Source: Cryobacterium sp. PH31-L1 (GTDB lineage Bacteria > Actinomycetota > Actinomycetes > Actinomycetales > Microbacteriaceae). From it: a stretch of 46,067 nucleotides of DNA. The position numbers and the translations under genes were made by a program. The stretch spans positions 1-46,067 of the forward strand of contig NZ_JASISM010000012.1 of assembly GCF_030063145.1 (NCBI RefSeq). Reading direction: 5' to 3'. Numbering within the stretch: position 1 is the first letter of the stretch; every line of letters starts with the position of its first letter. Shown here one piece after another: positions 15,839 through 23,926 of this stretch. Under the pieces are notes generated by a model. The model was not told the origin of the DNA and ran no database searches. It saw nothing but the letters and a program-made list of their open reading frames with translations.

Positions 15839-16510
15839 CTACTGGGCCAACAGGGTGAGCTCGGCGATAACCCGCGGATGAGCAAGTATTCGAAAGTGAC
15901 CGCCGGTGTCTAAGCGCACGTTCTTGGCGCCGGGCAACCAGCTCCCCCCAGGGATGTGCGGATCGAATTGTCCAAACACCGAAACAATTCGAGCGTTAAC
16001 CGTTACTTCGCGATCGAGCGCAAGAATTGTGGTATTTCTTGGCGAGAAAATCCGAAGGCTCGGTGGAAGCATATATCGGGCGTAGAGCGAACCTCCAAAG
16101 GGGACGGCAATGGCAAGCATCCCCCGCACCCGGTGCTCCGCGGCAGGCTGCACCATCACGTACTTTCCGATAAGGCCGCCCTTGCTGTGGGCGACAACGA
16201 TTGCTCCGGTGAGGTTGTTCTCTACTAGATACGCAGTCACATGTTTTGCGGCCTCGACGATGGGTCGACGGTTGAGGTGAAGAGGCTGAACGACGTGCAC
16301 GGGATGACCGCGATCGTGCATGCTCGTGATGAGGGGTTGCAGGAATTTCCACGACTCATAAATGCCTGGGATAACGACGATGGGCGTCCGATCGCCCGAG
16401 TAAAATGTTCTCGGGCTTGTCGTGTTGACGAACGCGCGGGCCTGCCAGTTAAGTGCATACGCATAGTCCGCCACCCACCACGACATGTTGCGAAGCCACT
16501 GCAGCGTCAC
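15839..16510 (-). CDS. lipase/esterase-like alpha/beta hydrolase
   Basis: 223 residues from GTG at 16510, chosen because AAGGAG lies five bases upstream. The fold is shown by TPIVVIPGIYESWKFLQPLI (oxyanion strand), a nucleophile elbow VVAHSKGGLIGKYV (Ser near residue 109), and a late GGHFRILAHP motif supplying the His; FGQFDPHIP may supply the Asp. The A-H-S-K-G-G elbow is typical of lipase class 2/triacylglycerol-lipase-like proteins. The gene is divergent from the diacylglycerol-kinase-like gene at 16671, and the two could share a regulatory region. The substrate is unknown. Confidence 0.82.
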   Translation of the reverse strand: MTLQWLRNMSWWVADYAYALNWQARAFVNTTSPRTFYSGDRTPIVVIPGIYESWKFLQPLITSMHDRGHPVHVVQPLHLNRRPIVEAAKHVTAYLVENNLTGAIVVAHSKGGLIGKYVMVQPAAEHRVRGMLAIAVPFGGSLYARYMLPPSLRIFSPRNTTILALDREVTVNARIVSVFGQFDPHIPGGSWLPGAKNVRLDTGGHFRILAHPRVIAELTLLAQ

Positions 16511-16670
16511 GACCACTCCTTCTATCAGGCAAGCACAGGAAGTCCGACGGCAGCCCATGCGGCCGCCCCCATGTGCGTGACATTAGCGTAAGTTCGCTCA
16601 GCTGACGGCGACGCCCTGATCGACACGAATTGATAAACTTCGTCGTCGTATATCCCCGTAGTATGTCGCC
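16511..16670. promoter_or_regulatory. divergent promoter region, lipase / lipid kinase
   Basis: The 160-bp gap between the leftward lipase and the rightward kinase gene must hold both start regions. I see no clear operator repeat. The lipase ribosome site AAGGAG lies at its left end. Promoter hexamers could not be assigned with confidence. Confidence 0.35.
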
Positions 16671-17651
16671 ATGACCGATCATCCTCCGCGCGCTGCTGCT
16701 GTGATCTACAACCCGGTCAAGGTGGATCTCGCCGAACTTCGTGACGCGGTTACGCAGGAGGCCACTGCCGCGGGATGGGCAGAAACACGCTGGTTTGAGA
16801 CGACTGCAGATGACGCCGGTCAAGGTGCGACCAAGAAAGCCTTATTGCAGAACGTGGACCTCATTATTGCGGCGGGTGGGGACGGAACTGTTCGGGCGGT
16901 TGCCGAGGCGCTTCGAGGCCACGATGTGCCTCTGGCCTTGCTGCCGTCCGGTACGGGAAACTTGCTCGCGCGTAACCTGAAACTGACGTTGGACGCCTCA
17001 CCTGAAAGCATTCGCACGGCCTTTACCGGAGTCGAGCGCAAGGTCGATCTGGGAATGATCAGCATCGAGCGAGAGGATCACACCCGAGACGAGCACGCCT
17101 TTGTTGTCATGGCCGGCCTTGGCCTCGACGCCAAGATGATCGCAAACACCGACGAGGACCTTAAAGCCAAAGCCGGCTGGGCGGCATACGTGAAGGCCAT
17201 CGTCGCATCGCTACGAGACCCCGCGGAACTTCACCTCCGGTTCCAACTCGACAACGGGCCACTCACCCGTCGAACAGTCCACACGCTCATCATCGGAAAT
17301 TGCGGGTCGCTGCCCGCAAACATCCTGCTGATGCCCGATGCAATTGTCGACGACGGACTATTCGATCTCATGATGACGCGGCCCACGGGAGTGGTGGGCT
17401 GGGTACGGGTCTGGTTCAAGGTCGCCTGGACCAACGGTGTCGTTCGTCGCACCAAGGCTGGACGAGCTATCGCGGGAGAGCATAGAAACGATCACGATCT
17501 GCACTACGAAACAGGGTCAACCCTCCGGGCCCGTTTGACTCGACCCGATGAAATCGAACTCGACGGCGACGGCTTCGGAAAGGCCGCAGCATTTAAAGCC
17601 TGGATGGAACCCCAAGCGCTCCGCATCATGACCCCCACACCCGCACACTAA
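16671..17651 (+). CDS. diacylglycerol/lipid kinase family protein (YegS/BmrU-like)
   Basis: 326 residues, ATG at 16671. The catalytic domain shows VIYNPVKVDL, the nucleotide-binding GGDGT at residues 69-73, LLPSGTGNLLARNL at about 91-103 and GLGLDAKMI. The C-terminal beta-sandwich carries GNCGSLPANILLMPDAIVDD and a final ELDGDGFGKA. These features define the DAGK_cat/YegS superfamily, which phosphorylates diacylglycerol, sphingosine-like or other lipids using ATP. The next gene starts 1 bp after this stop, so the two form an operon. The lipid substrate cannot be deduced. Confidence 0.92.
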   Translation: MTDHPPRAAAVIYNPVKVDLAELRDAVTQEATAAGWAETRWFETTADDAGQGATKKALLQNVDLIIAAGGDGTVRAVAEALRGHDVPLALLPSGTGNLLARNLKLTLDASPESIRTAFTGVERKVDLGMISIEREDHTRDEHAFVVMAGLGLDAKMIANTDEDLKAKAGWAAYVKAIVASLRDPAELHLRFQLDNGPLTRRTVHTLIIGNCGSLPANILLMPDAIVDDGLFDLMMTRPTGVVGWVRVWFKVAWTNGVVRRTKAGRAIAGEHRNDHDLHYETGSTLRARLTRPDEIELDGDGFGKAAAFKAWMEPQALRIMTPTPAH

Positions 17652-17652
17652 A

Positions 17653-18411
17653 GTGATCGATAACGCGTTTCTAGAACGAACCACCTCTCAGCTCGACACC
17701 CATACTTTTCGGATCCCCTACGTCGGCACGGGATCCGCTCATACCTATCTCCTCCTCCACGGAATCGGCCTCTCCCATCGGGAATTCACGGGACTGGCCG
17801 GCATACTCTCGCAGACCGGTCAGGTTCTATCGTTCGATCTGCCCGGCTTCGGTTCGACGCAGAAACCAGATCGCCCGCTGACCGTCGAGGATTACGCCAC
17901 AGTCATCGCCGAAAAACTACTCTCACGGGCGGTGGGGCCGGTGATAACGGTTGGACATTCCATGGGGGCACAGTTCGCCGTCGAGCTCGCCCGCCAACAT
18001 CCCAACCTTGTCTCGCACGTCGTACTCATCGGCCCCGTCGTCGATGCCAACCGACGCACGCTGACCGCACAAGGATGGGGGCTCCTTCGAGACGGTCCGC
18101 GAGAGCGCCCCGCGACTCAACTGATGGTTATGCGCAACTATCTTCGCTGTGGCGTCCCCTGGTTCCTCACAGCCGCCCAAGCAATGCGAAACTACCCAAC
18201 CCACGTCAGAATCAAAGACCTGACGCACCCACTTCTCGTCATCCGCGGCGAACGGGACCCAATAGCGAAACCAAAGTGGTGCAGTTGGCTAAGCCGGCAA
18301 GTGCCCGGCGGACGCCTCATCACTGTACCCAAGCATCGGCACAACGTCGCCCACTCGAACGCAGCAGCCACAGCCGCCGCGATCTTGACCTTCGAGACAA
18401 GCGTGCGCTAG
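17653..18411 (+). CDS. alpha/beta hydrolase
   Basis: 252 residues from GTG at 17653, one base after the kinase stop. The oxyanion motif is LLLHGIGLSHREF and the nucleophile elbow is VGHSMGAQ (Ser103). The acid is probably the Asp of VIRGERDPIAKP, and the His lies in KHRHNVAHSN. A cap region with many Arg/Trp residues lies at about 130-190. Length and order are those of single-domain hydrolases such as lysophospholipase or haloperoxidase-like enzymes. With the adjacent kinase and lipase it suggests a small lipid-turnover locus (inference). Confidence 0.88.
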   Translation: MIDNAFLERTTSQLDTHTFRIPYVGTGSAHTYLLLHGIGLSHREFTGLAGILSQTGQVLSFDLPGFGSTQKPDRPLTVEDYATVIAEKLLSRAVGPVITVGHSMGAQFAVELARQHPNLVSHVVLIGPVVDANRRTLTAQGWGLLRDGPRERPATQLMVMRNYLRCGVPWFLTAAQAMRNYPTHVRIKDLTHPLLVIRGERDPIAKPKWCSWLSRQVPGGRLITVPKHRHNVAHSNAAATAAAILTFETSVR

Positions 18412-18544
18412 CCAGGGAGGCCGTCAGAAGCGAGAGGTGCGTTAGAACTATCGGAGTATCACCTAGGTTCGGCTGGGCGATAGCGGTTTACACCATCTTT
18501 CTCAACCCCTGATAAGGAATCAGGATGAGTCCTAACATCTGCTC

Positions 18545-19090
18545 ATGGTTTCCTCCGAACACGATTTCGAACTCGCCGACGTGTTCGGCCTGGTGACCGA
18601 CTCCCTGCGCACACGACCCCCGGACACCACCCCGGAGCTGATCGTACGGGCATCAGCGAAACGCCGTGCGCTACGCCATCAGGCACTGACTGCGAATGTC
18701 GCCCGTATCGACCGACAACTTGACCAACTCGCCAGCCGTCAGAACCCGGCTCTCATGGCCGGAACCGGTATCGGACCGTCTGTTGCCGAGCACCTGCTCG
18801 CCAATGCCAGCGACAACCAGCACGCATCTCTACCAAGGCCGAGTTCGCCGCCCTCCGCGACGTCGCATTCAGACCGGCATCCGGCAGCATTTCAGTCCCT
18901 CGCGCGGCGGTGAAGAGCACGCTAACGCTGCCCGGCACCATATCGTGCTGCTACGCAAACGCAACAAGGAACTTCGGACTATGACCTTTATCGCCCGACG
19001 CACCGGTGAAGGCCTTGCCGACCGCGACATCGCCCGCTGCCTCAAACGCCACGTCGCCAACAAAATATTCGAATTACCCACCCAGAAGAC
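18545..19090 (+). pseudogene. degenerate IS110-family transposase (three frames)
   Basis: Similarity to the C-terminal half of IS110-family transposases is spread over three frames. The first frame ends VARIDRQLDQL / AGTGIGPSVAEHLL (helix-hairpin-helix region). The second frame continues TKAEFAALRDVAFRPASGS. The third gives RGGEEHANAARHHIVLLRKR, then KELRTMTFIARRTGEGLADR and DIARCLKRHVANKI. The N-terminal DEDD catalytic domain is absent. Two frameshifts and the missing half show a dead element. It sits at the boundary between the metabolic and signalling regions, in keeping with past rearrangement. Confidence 0.75.
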
Positions 19091-19357
19091 CTACTGTCCC
19101 TCTGCCCAGTGGACCGCAGCTTCGGCAACGCCGCCACACCCTCGGCATCGTCCGCACCCACGCGGGCAAACAGCTCAACGCCCCCTACCAACGCTTACGC
19201 CGATTCGAGATAAGACAACGCGCTGACACCGACCCAGAAACCACCTTCACCGCACGGCTCGACGACAAATCCCGACAATCGAATCTCCAACAATAAAAAA
19301 CGCCGAAAACACCGATAAAAGAGACACTCCTGACAAGATCACTAAGCAAGTGAATGT

Positions 19358-19819
19358 TTACGCGGCAGGCGTGAACCAGTACTCTCCGAGCCATTCAAGA
19401 AAGCTTTCTGCCTGGTGGTTGGCATGACCCAATCGGACCTTGCCGGTACTTCCGTCGAAAATATCGTCGTATCCGGCCAATTGCCTCACCGCAGTAGTTG
19501 AGAGGGGCCGAAAGCCCATCGTCCACTCGGGAAATTGGCGGGAGATTATCCGCTCTTCACTCACCGTGTGAATGCTGCGGTGTCGGGGGTCTGCGCTAAT
19601 GCTGGCGAACCGAGCGCGAACCTCGTTAGCAGGTCCCTCCAGAATTTGAACGAATTTACCCTCGTGGTAGATGAGCGCTCCGGTGAGATGCGCCTCAACG
19701 TTGTTCGCTCGCGCTTGCGTAAGAATCGCGGCGATGTCCTCGTCCGACAAGGGGAACGCCGCAGCGCTGACATAAGCAATAGAAAGCACGTAGTCCTCCG
19801 GACGTGTAATGATCCCCAT
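19358..19819 (-). CDS. BLUF-domain photoreceptor protein
   Basis: 153 residues. The flavin-binding BLUF fold is indicated by YVLSIAYVSAAAFPLSDEDI (Tyr16), ARANNVEAHLTGALIYHEG (Asn39/40), KFVQILEGPANEVRARFASI (Gln58) and the later FPEWTMGF (Trp/Met). These are the Tyr, Asn, Gln and Trp/Met positions of the blue-light photocycle. There is no output domain beyond about 50 C-terminal residues, so it probably signals by protein-protein contact. The ATG at 19819 has GAGGAGG directly upstream; an in-frame extension to 20008 is rejected. It stands alone, and no partner can be named. Confidence 0.9.
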   Translation of the reverse strand: MGIITRPEDYVLSIAYVSAAAFPLSDEDIAAILTQARANNVEAHLTGALIYHEGKFVQILEGPANEVRARFASISADPRHRSIHTVSEERIISRQFPEWTMGFRPLSTTAVRQLAGYDDIFDGSTGKVRLGHANHQAESFLEWLGEYWFTPAA

Positions 19820-19994
19820 ACTCCTCCTCGGCGAGGCGACCGGACAGACCCCAAGCGAGGGGCAAATCAGGCTCGAACCTCCTGAAAAGACGGTCACGCC
19901 CCAGATCGAGAAGGTAGTTCCCATTCCCGAACTCGCCACGGCATAATCAAACAACTGCCCCGCACGATGTCGACGAACTCCACCACTAAGCGGG

Positions 19995-20030
19995 ACGTGA
20001 CCGGTCACAGGTCACGTGGTCGTACGACCA
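19995..20030. promoter_or_regulatory. cluster of perfect palindromes between divergent genes
   Basis: Two perfect palindromes lie close together: GTGACCGGTCAC (19997-20008) and TGGTCGTACGACCA (20017-20030). An outer pairing ACGTGACC / GGTCACGT (19995-20002 and 20010-20017) links them. They lie between the BLUF gene and the rightward secreted-protein locus. Regulator-binding sites are the most likely meaning; the regulator is unknown. Confidence 0.4.
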
Positions 20031-20125
20031 GGGTCGCTGTCCCACAGCAAAGATCGCGTAGACGCACACCCCGCCAAGCGGGAACCTGAGTAGGTCGACG
20101 CGATTCCGCGCTGAGCTAGTGGTGG

Positions 20126-20143
20126 AGCGTTCATCTGAACGCT
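20126..20143. promoter_or_regulatory. inverted repeat just upstream of the secreted-protein gene
   Basis: AGCGTTCA, two bases, TGAACGCT: a perfect 8+8 inverted repeat ending about 22 bp before the ATG at 20166. Its size and dyad spacing fit an operator for a dimeric helix-turn-helix regulator such as the LuxR-type response regulator encoded downstream (inference). It could also be a leader hairpin. Confidence 0.4.
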
Positions 20144-20165
20144 TCCGGGATGTTGGAGGAAGATC

Positions 20166-20797
20166 ATGATTCGACAGCAGAGTTCTGGGGCGGCGGTGGT
20201 CCCCGGCGCGCGAGGCATTCCCGCGCACGCGTCCCGAGGGACGTCCACGACCATGAACCGGTGCGGCCGCGCTTTGAGCGCGGTGCTCGCGTGCGGCCTG
20301 GTGGCGGCCATCGGTGTGGTGAGTGCAGGCTCCGCCTCCGCAGCGATTCCCACCTTCCCGGACAACCTCCTGGTATTCCCGAACCGGGACTTCGTCTCGA
20401 TTCAGGGGTACGCGGGGCACGCAGGGGAGACGGCGACGGGGCAGTCAACCGGCCTGGCGTCGGGACCGTGGGATCTGCAACAGGCATCGTCTCAGGCGGC
20501 GACGTCGCCTTCGAGGTGAACCACCCCGGTGGGGTGTGCTGGGGCAACGGGACCAGCCTGAAGGTGACGCCGGACATCCTGCCGGGGGACGTCGTCTCGA
20601 TCAGCTTCGCGGCCGCGGTCGCCGGCGATACGACCGTCCAGGACGCGTACGTGACCGAGAAGTCGGTGATCACCGGAAGCACGTTGACCGTTACCGGCCA
20701 CATCGGCGCCGGCGTCGACCCCGCCTTCACCGAGCAGCGGATCGCGAACCCGGACCTCCTGGCCACCGCCGTCGCACGAAAAGGTTGCCGGACATGA
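20166..20797 (+). pseudogene. secreted protein, frameshifted and truncated
   Basis: The first frame starts MIRQQSS and, after a second Met, has a signal peptide (ALSAVLACGLVAAIGVVSAG ending ASA). A mature start IPTFPDNLLVFPNRDFVSIQ follows. The similarity then moves to another frame near 20440, continuing VNRPGVGTVGSATGIVSGGD, VAFEVNHPGGVCWGNGTSLK and VTPDILPGDVVSISFAAAVA up to GCRT at 20797. The pattern fits loss of one base in a GACGGGG tract. The protein ends early compared with longer actinobacterial proteins of this kind that I recall. So it is either broken or carries a sequencing error. The following regulator starts within its last codon. Confidence 0.65.
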
Positions 20798-21513
20798 CCG
20801 GACAACTTTCCTCGATCGAGCCCAGCTTCCAGGGGGCAGCACGGACGGAGCTGCCTAACACGATGGAACAAATTCGCATCCTCGTCGTCGACGACCACAC
20901 GACCTTCGCTGAGCTACTCACCGGTTCTCTTGATCGCGAACCCGACCTTTGCAGCGTCGGGTTCGCCAACAGCGTGGCCAGCGGCATCCAAGCCTGCCTG
21001 GCGCTGTCCCCCGACGTCGTCATCATGGACTACCACCTGCCCGACGGCAGCGGATTCGTCGCGGCCATCGCCATCCTGGCCCGCGCGCCCCACATCCGCA
21101 TAATAATCCTCACCGGCGACCCGGCGCTGGAAGCCCTCGAACACGCCGCAGCGATCGGCGTTTGCGCTTTCCTGCCCAAGGACGGCACGCTCGCCACGGT
21201 GCTCGACACAGTCCGGCATGCGCGCCTCGGCGGCTTCACCGTGCATCCTTCGCTGGTCGGGCGGCTCAGCGCAAGGCGCCGCCAACGCGTCGAAGAGATC
21301 TCCTTTCCCAATTTGACCAAGCGTGAGCTCGAGGTACTGCGGCTGATGGGCGAGGGCTCCGATGTGCGAGCCAACGCCAAGGTGCTGGGCATCTCCGAGA
21401 ACACCTGTCGCGGCCATGTCAAGGCGATCCTGGGCAAACTGGGCGCGCACTCGCAGCTCGAAGCCGTCGTGATTGCGTCCAGACTCGGTTTGGTCCCGGC
21501 CCAGCACGCCTAA
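20794..21513 (+). CDS. LuxR/NarL-family response regulator
   Basis: 239 residues. Residues 27-145 form a receiver domain: IRILVVDDHTTFAELL (acidic pair), DVVIMDYHLPDGSGF (phospho-acceptor Asp) and AFLPKDG (conserved Lys). The C-terminal domain FPNLTKRELEVLRLMGEGSD then ENTCRGHVKAILGKLGAHSQ is a LuxR helix-turn-helix. The ATG at 20794 overlaps the broken upstream gene; ATG 20863 is an alternative that keeps the receiver intact. A two-component partner kinase would be expected next, but only a stub follows (21540-21703). The regulator looks intact although its kinase and presumed target are not. Confidence 0.88.
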   Translation: MTGQLSSIEPSFQGAARTELPNTMEQIRILVVDDHTTFAELLTGSLDREPDLCSVGFANSVASGIQACLALSPDVVIMDYHLPDGSGFVAAIAILARAPHIRIIILTGDPALEALEHAAAIGVCAFLPKDGTLATVLDTVRHARLGGFTVHPSLVGRLSARRRQRVEEISFPNLTKRELEVLRLMGEGSDVRANAKVLGISENTCRGHVKAILGKLGAHSQLEAVVIASRLGLVPAQHA

Positions 21514-21539
21514 TCGCCCCCTGAGGCCCTCACGGCCGG

Positions 21540-21703
21540 AAGAAAATCAGGCTGCCGAACGCTCCGAGGTACGCGCTGCGGTGCAACGTTTTCTGCTGGT
21601 GGGACTGCTCGCGATGGTGCTCGTCGCCGTGCCGGTGGGGCTCTGGGTACGCGCTCAGACCACAGCCACGCCATATCCCTCGGCTACCCTGGAGTTCCCA
21701 TGA
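21540..21703 (+). pseudogene. N-terminal stub of a sensor histidine kinase
   Basis: About 50 residues in frame, including ERSEVRAAVQRFLLVGLLAM then VLVAVPVGLWVRAQ. This looks like the first membrane helix and preceding charged helix of histidine kinases of the type that pair with NarL-type regulators. The frame ends at 21703 soon after the helix. The sensor loop, HisKA and ATPase domains are absent. No good start codon is visible. The position directly after the response regulator gene supports the identification. Confidence 0.5.
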
Positions 21704-21986
21704 CGGGCACGCGAGCGATCACCATCAGCAGACTATCTACCTCAGAATTGTTGTCCACACATCGCCCGTAAGACGGACGATAACCGAGACACCCAAAGCG
21801 TCACGGAGCATCGAAAACGCTCCGAATCGTTCCCTAAGCGCCCCATTCCCGTATGACCCGCCTGAGAAAATGCCCGGTGAGCGGGGGCAGAAAACCACCG
21901 TCCCGGAGACGACTTTCAGTGCGTCGTCACGACGAGGAAGTCATCTAACAAATTCCGTTTGCTTCACCCGCGAATTTACTTATGAC

Positions 21987-22568
21987 TCACGCGCCGAGTT
22001 CGGAGATTCTTCGATACAGAGTTGCGCGCGACATGTTCAGATCGCGAGCGACCTGAGTGGCGGATTCGCCGGCGTTGACCAGTCGCCGGGCATTGAGAAT
22101 TTGGCTTTCGGTGAACTGCGGGCGGCGGCCGCCGAGATCTTTGCCGGCCGCGCGACGCTTGGTGACGCTGTCGACGATGCGTTCGCGTTTGATCGCCAGT
22201 TCCATCTCGGCCAACGCGGCCATGACCGTGAATACCATGCCGCCCATCGGTGTGCTCGTGTCCACGTCTCCCCCGCCCAGGTTCAACACACGAAGCGCGA
22301 CTCCGCGGGTGCGCAGCGCTCCCGCGAGGTCCAGCATGTTCGCTGTCGACCGGCCCAAACGGTCAAGCGTGGTGACAACGAGAGTGTCGCCACCCTCAAG
22401 GGCGTCTAGGGCCGTGTCAAACTCCGGTCGCCGTGCCCGTCCGCCACTGACACCGTGATCAACATAGACATCGTCGCGACGAACGCCGGCAGCGATCAGA
22501 TCGCTGACTTGCCTATCCGTCGTCTGACTCTTGGTCGAGACCCTCGCGTAACCAATCAACTTCGCCAC
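21987..22568 (-). CDS. serine recombinase (resolvase/invertase family)
   Basis: 193 residues from GTG at 22568. The catalytic domain has IGYARVSTKSQTTDRQVSDL (nucleophile Ser11), VYVDHGVSGGRARRPEFDTA, LVVTTLDRLGRSTANMLDLA and MGGMVFTVMAALAEMELAIK (Arg and acidic residues of the active site). The C-terminal Hin/resolvase-type helix-turn-helix is ESATQVARDLNMSRATLYRR. These enzymes resolve transposon or plasmid co-integrates or invert DNA. A perfect 12-bp inverted repeat at 22581 and 22635 lies just upstream, where a res-type site would be. The protein looks intact. Confidence 0.92.
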   Translation of the reverse strand: MAKLIGYARVSTKSQTTDRQVSDLIAAGVRRDDVYVDHGVSGGRARRPEFDTALDALEGGDTLVVTTLDRLGRSTANMLDLAGALRTRGVALRVLNLGGGDVDTSTPMGGMVFTVMAALAEMELAIKRERIVDSVTKRRAAGKDLGGRRPQFTESQILNARRLVNAGESATQVARDLNMSRATLYRRISELGA

Positions 22569-22580
22569 TGATGCCTCCAG

Positions 22581-22646
22581 GTGTCTCGCAACCGTCTTTG
22601 CCTACCCAAATACTATGGGGAGGTAAAAACACACGTTGCGAGACAC
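22581..22646. repeat. inverted repeats upstream of the resolvase gene (candidate res site)
   Basis: GTGTCTCGCAAC at 22581-22592 and its exact complement at 22635-22646 flank 42 bp starting 13 bp upstream of the resolvase start codon. Resolvases bind dyad subsites between tnpR and its neighbours and also repress their own gene there. This could equally be the end structure of the element carrying the resolvase. Confidence 0.5.
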
Positions 22647-22886
22647 GCCGACTCCTCCGTTGCCTCTCACGACGCTGGCGAGATCCCTGTCAACGTCTGG
22701 GGCGTGGTCTGCGATCTTCAGAACATGTGTCCACGGTGCTTCTGTCTCGTCAAAGCGTCTCGCAGCCCACGGGTTGTAAGACACCCGGACATACCGGTCC
22801 AATTCGGCATCGACTCCCGCGCCGGGACCGAGCGCTGCATCCCGCATCGTACTCAGCCGATCGCCGCCAGCCGCATCGTCGAACAC
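22602..22886 (-). pseudogene. possible gene remnant cut at the resolvase repeat
   Basis: This minus-strand frame contains a stretch that looks protein-like: LDRYVRVSYNPWAARRFDET, then EAPWTHVLKIADHAPDVDRD. The frame then runs into the inverted repeat at 22635-22646 and ends soon after. I do not recognise the family. The break at the repeat suggests a gene interrupted by the resolvase-bearing element. Chance coding is also possible. Confidence 0.25.
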
Positions 22887-23204
22887 AGGGCGGGCAACCA
22901 GATGTGGTTGCGGAATACTCAGTAGATGGTTCTCCAGCAGGTTTTCATCACCGTACTGATGGTGGCCGCCGTTTGCACTGTCCGCGATAGGCGTGCTCGG
23001 TGCGCGCTGGCACGCATCTCATGGCGTCGACCGAACGGATCGTGAGCGCGCCGACCGCGACGCTATTCGGAAAAGACATCGGACCGCGCAAGAGATGGCT
23101 GCAGAAGAACAGGACCACGATGCTGCCAGCATGCTGCGAGGAGTTGCCAACGCGCGCTGGTTGTCTGACCACGAGAGGGACTTGAACTGTGGTCGTACCA
23201 ATTT
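22887..23204. other. unassigned stretch
   Basis: No frame on either strand looks like a real protein here. Near the right end, 23166-23188 read on the minus strand resembles the 3' end of a tRNA (T-loop TTCAAGT followed by CCCTC and a possible acceptor strand), but the 5' half of a tRNA is missing. Such a fragment can be an attachment-site relic. Confidence 0.3.
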
Positions 23205-23342
23205 GTGAACGACGGTCGCGAATTTCTGGCCGAGCGGATTGTGCGTGAGCTCAACGCCGCCACGAAGGCCGACGTCGCCCTTGTTGCTCTCGGCCTTTTC
23301 TGTGGCCTGGCCGCGATCATCTGGGGAACGTGGCTCGCGTAG
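23205..23342 (+). CDS. small single-TM protein
   Basis: 45 residues from GTG at 23205: an amphipathic N-terminal half (REFLAERIVRELNAATKADV) and one hydrophobic helix ALVALGLFCGLAAIIWGTWL, ending at the stop. It has the shape of small phage- or plasmid-borne membrane peptides. The ribosome site is weak. It is included because the transition from charged to hydrophobic sequence is clean and ends precisely at the stop. Confidence 0.35.
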   Translation: MNDGREFLAERIVRELNAATKADVALVALGLFCGLAAIIWGTWLA

Positions 23343-23734
23343 TGCAGACAGAAGTCCGCCACACCCACACCCGGCGCGTGCGGATCCATTGTTTTTCGTA
23401 TTGCACGATTGGCACGTGGATACCCGTTGAGATTGACCCGACGGCGCCATGCTCCTAAAGGCTAGCATTGGTGCGAATCGATAGCATTTGGAGGGAGGGC
23501 GGCTGCTTTGAGCCGTCATGAAATGGGACGAATTGAAAGTCCACGATCGCAGAGATAGCGCAGAATTTTCCCCGTTCTGCCAATTGCGGCGTCGCTTGTG
23601 AGTTGATTGATTACGTGAATGAGGTGTGTCAAAGTTCGCGGTTCTGCATCGATAGTTGTCTGATTCATACACTTGCCAGGGCTCTCGGGGTTCACGATAA
23701 GGTGAAGAACAAGTTTCATTCCTTGGGGGGTTTC
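23343..23734. other. intergenic stretch, lower GC, no gene
   Basis: About 390 bp with a visibly lower GC content than the neighbours and no credible frame. It probably contains the promoter of the two short genes that follow. The right end holds the G-run ribosome site of the gene at 23735. Confidence 0.35.
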
Positions 23735-23926
23735 ATGGCGTTTGATTTCTGGTACAGCGACCTGCCCACGAAGAGCGTGCGATTAAAGGGCGAGAGCACC
23801 GAGGCGCACGCGAACCGCGAACTCAATGAACTCGTCGGGCGCGGCTGGGAGCCCATTAGCGTTACTAGATCAACCGTCATCAGTTCTATCGGGTTCCTCC
23901 GTCGACGCCCGAAGGACGCATCATGA
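23735..23926 (+). CDS. small hypothetical protein (63 aa)
   Basis: The ATG at 23735 follows a G-rich run that can act as ribosome site. The product MAFDFWYSDLPTKSVRLKGE continues with a predicted helix (TEAHANRELNELVGRGWEPI) and ends in a basic tail. The ELNELVGRGWEPISVT pattern resembles short DUF4177-like proteins, in which a helix is followed by WE.V, but the match is loose. Downstream an ATGA at 23923 overlaps its stop. Confidence 0.55.
   Translation: MAFDFWYSDLPTKSVRLKGESTEAHANRELNELVGRGWEPISVTRSTVISSIGFLRRRPKDAS

Noticed and set aside
411..21794. 15-bp exact repeat ATAACCGAGACACCC at 411-425 and 21780-21794
   Set aside because: One such match is expected by chance in a window of this size, and the flanks share nothing further; direct orientation does not fit transposon ends.
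22993..23208. Two overlapping plus-strand frames upstream of the small TM protein
   Set aside because: No ribosome site, no protein-like hydrophobic pattern, and they contradict each other.
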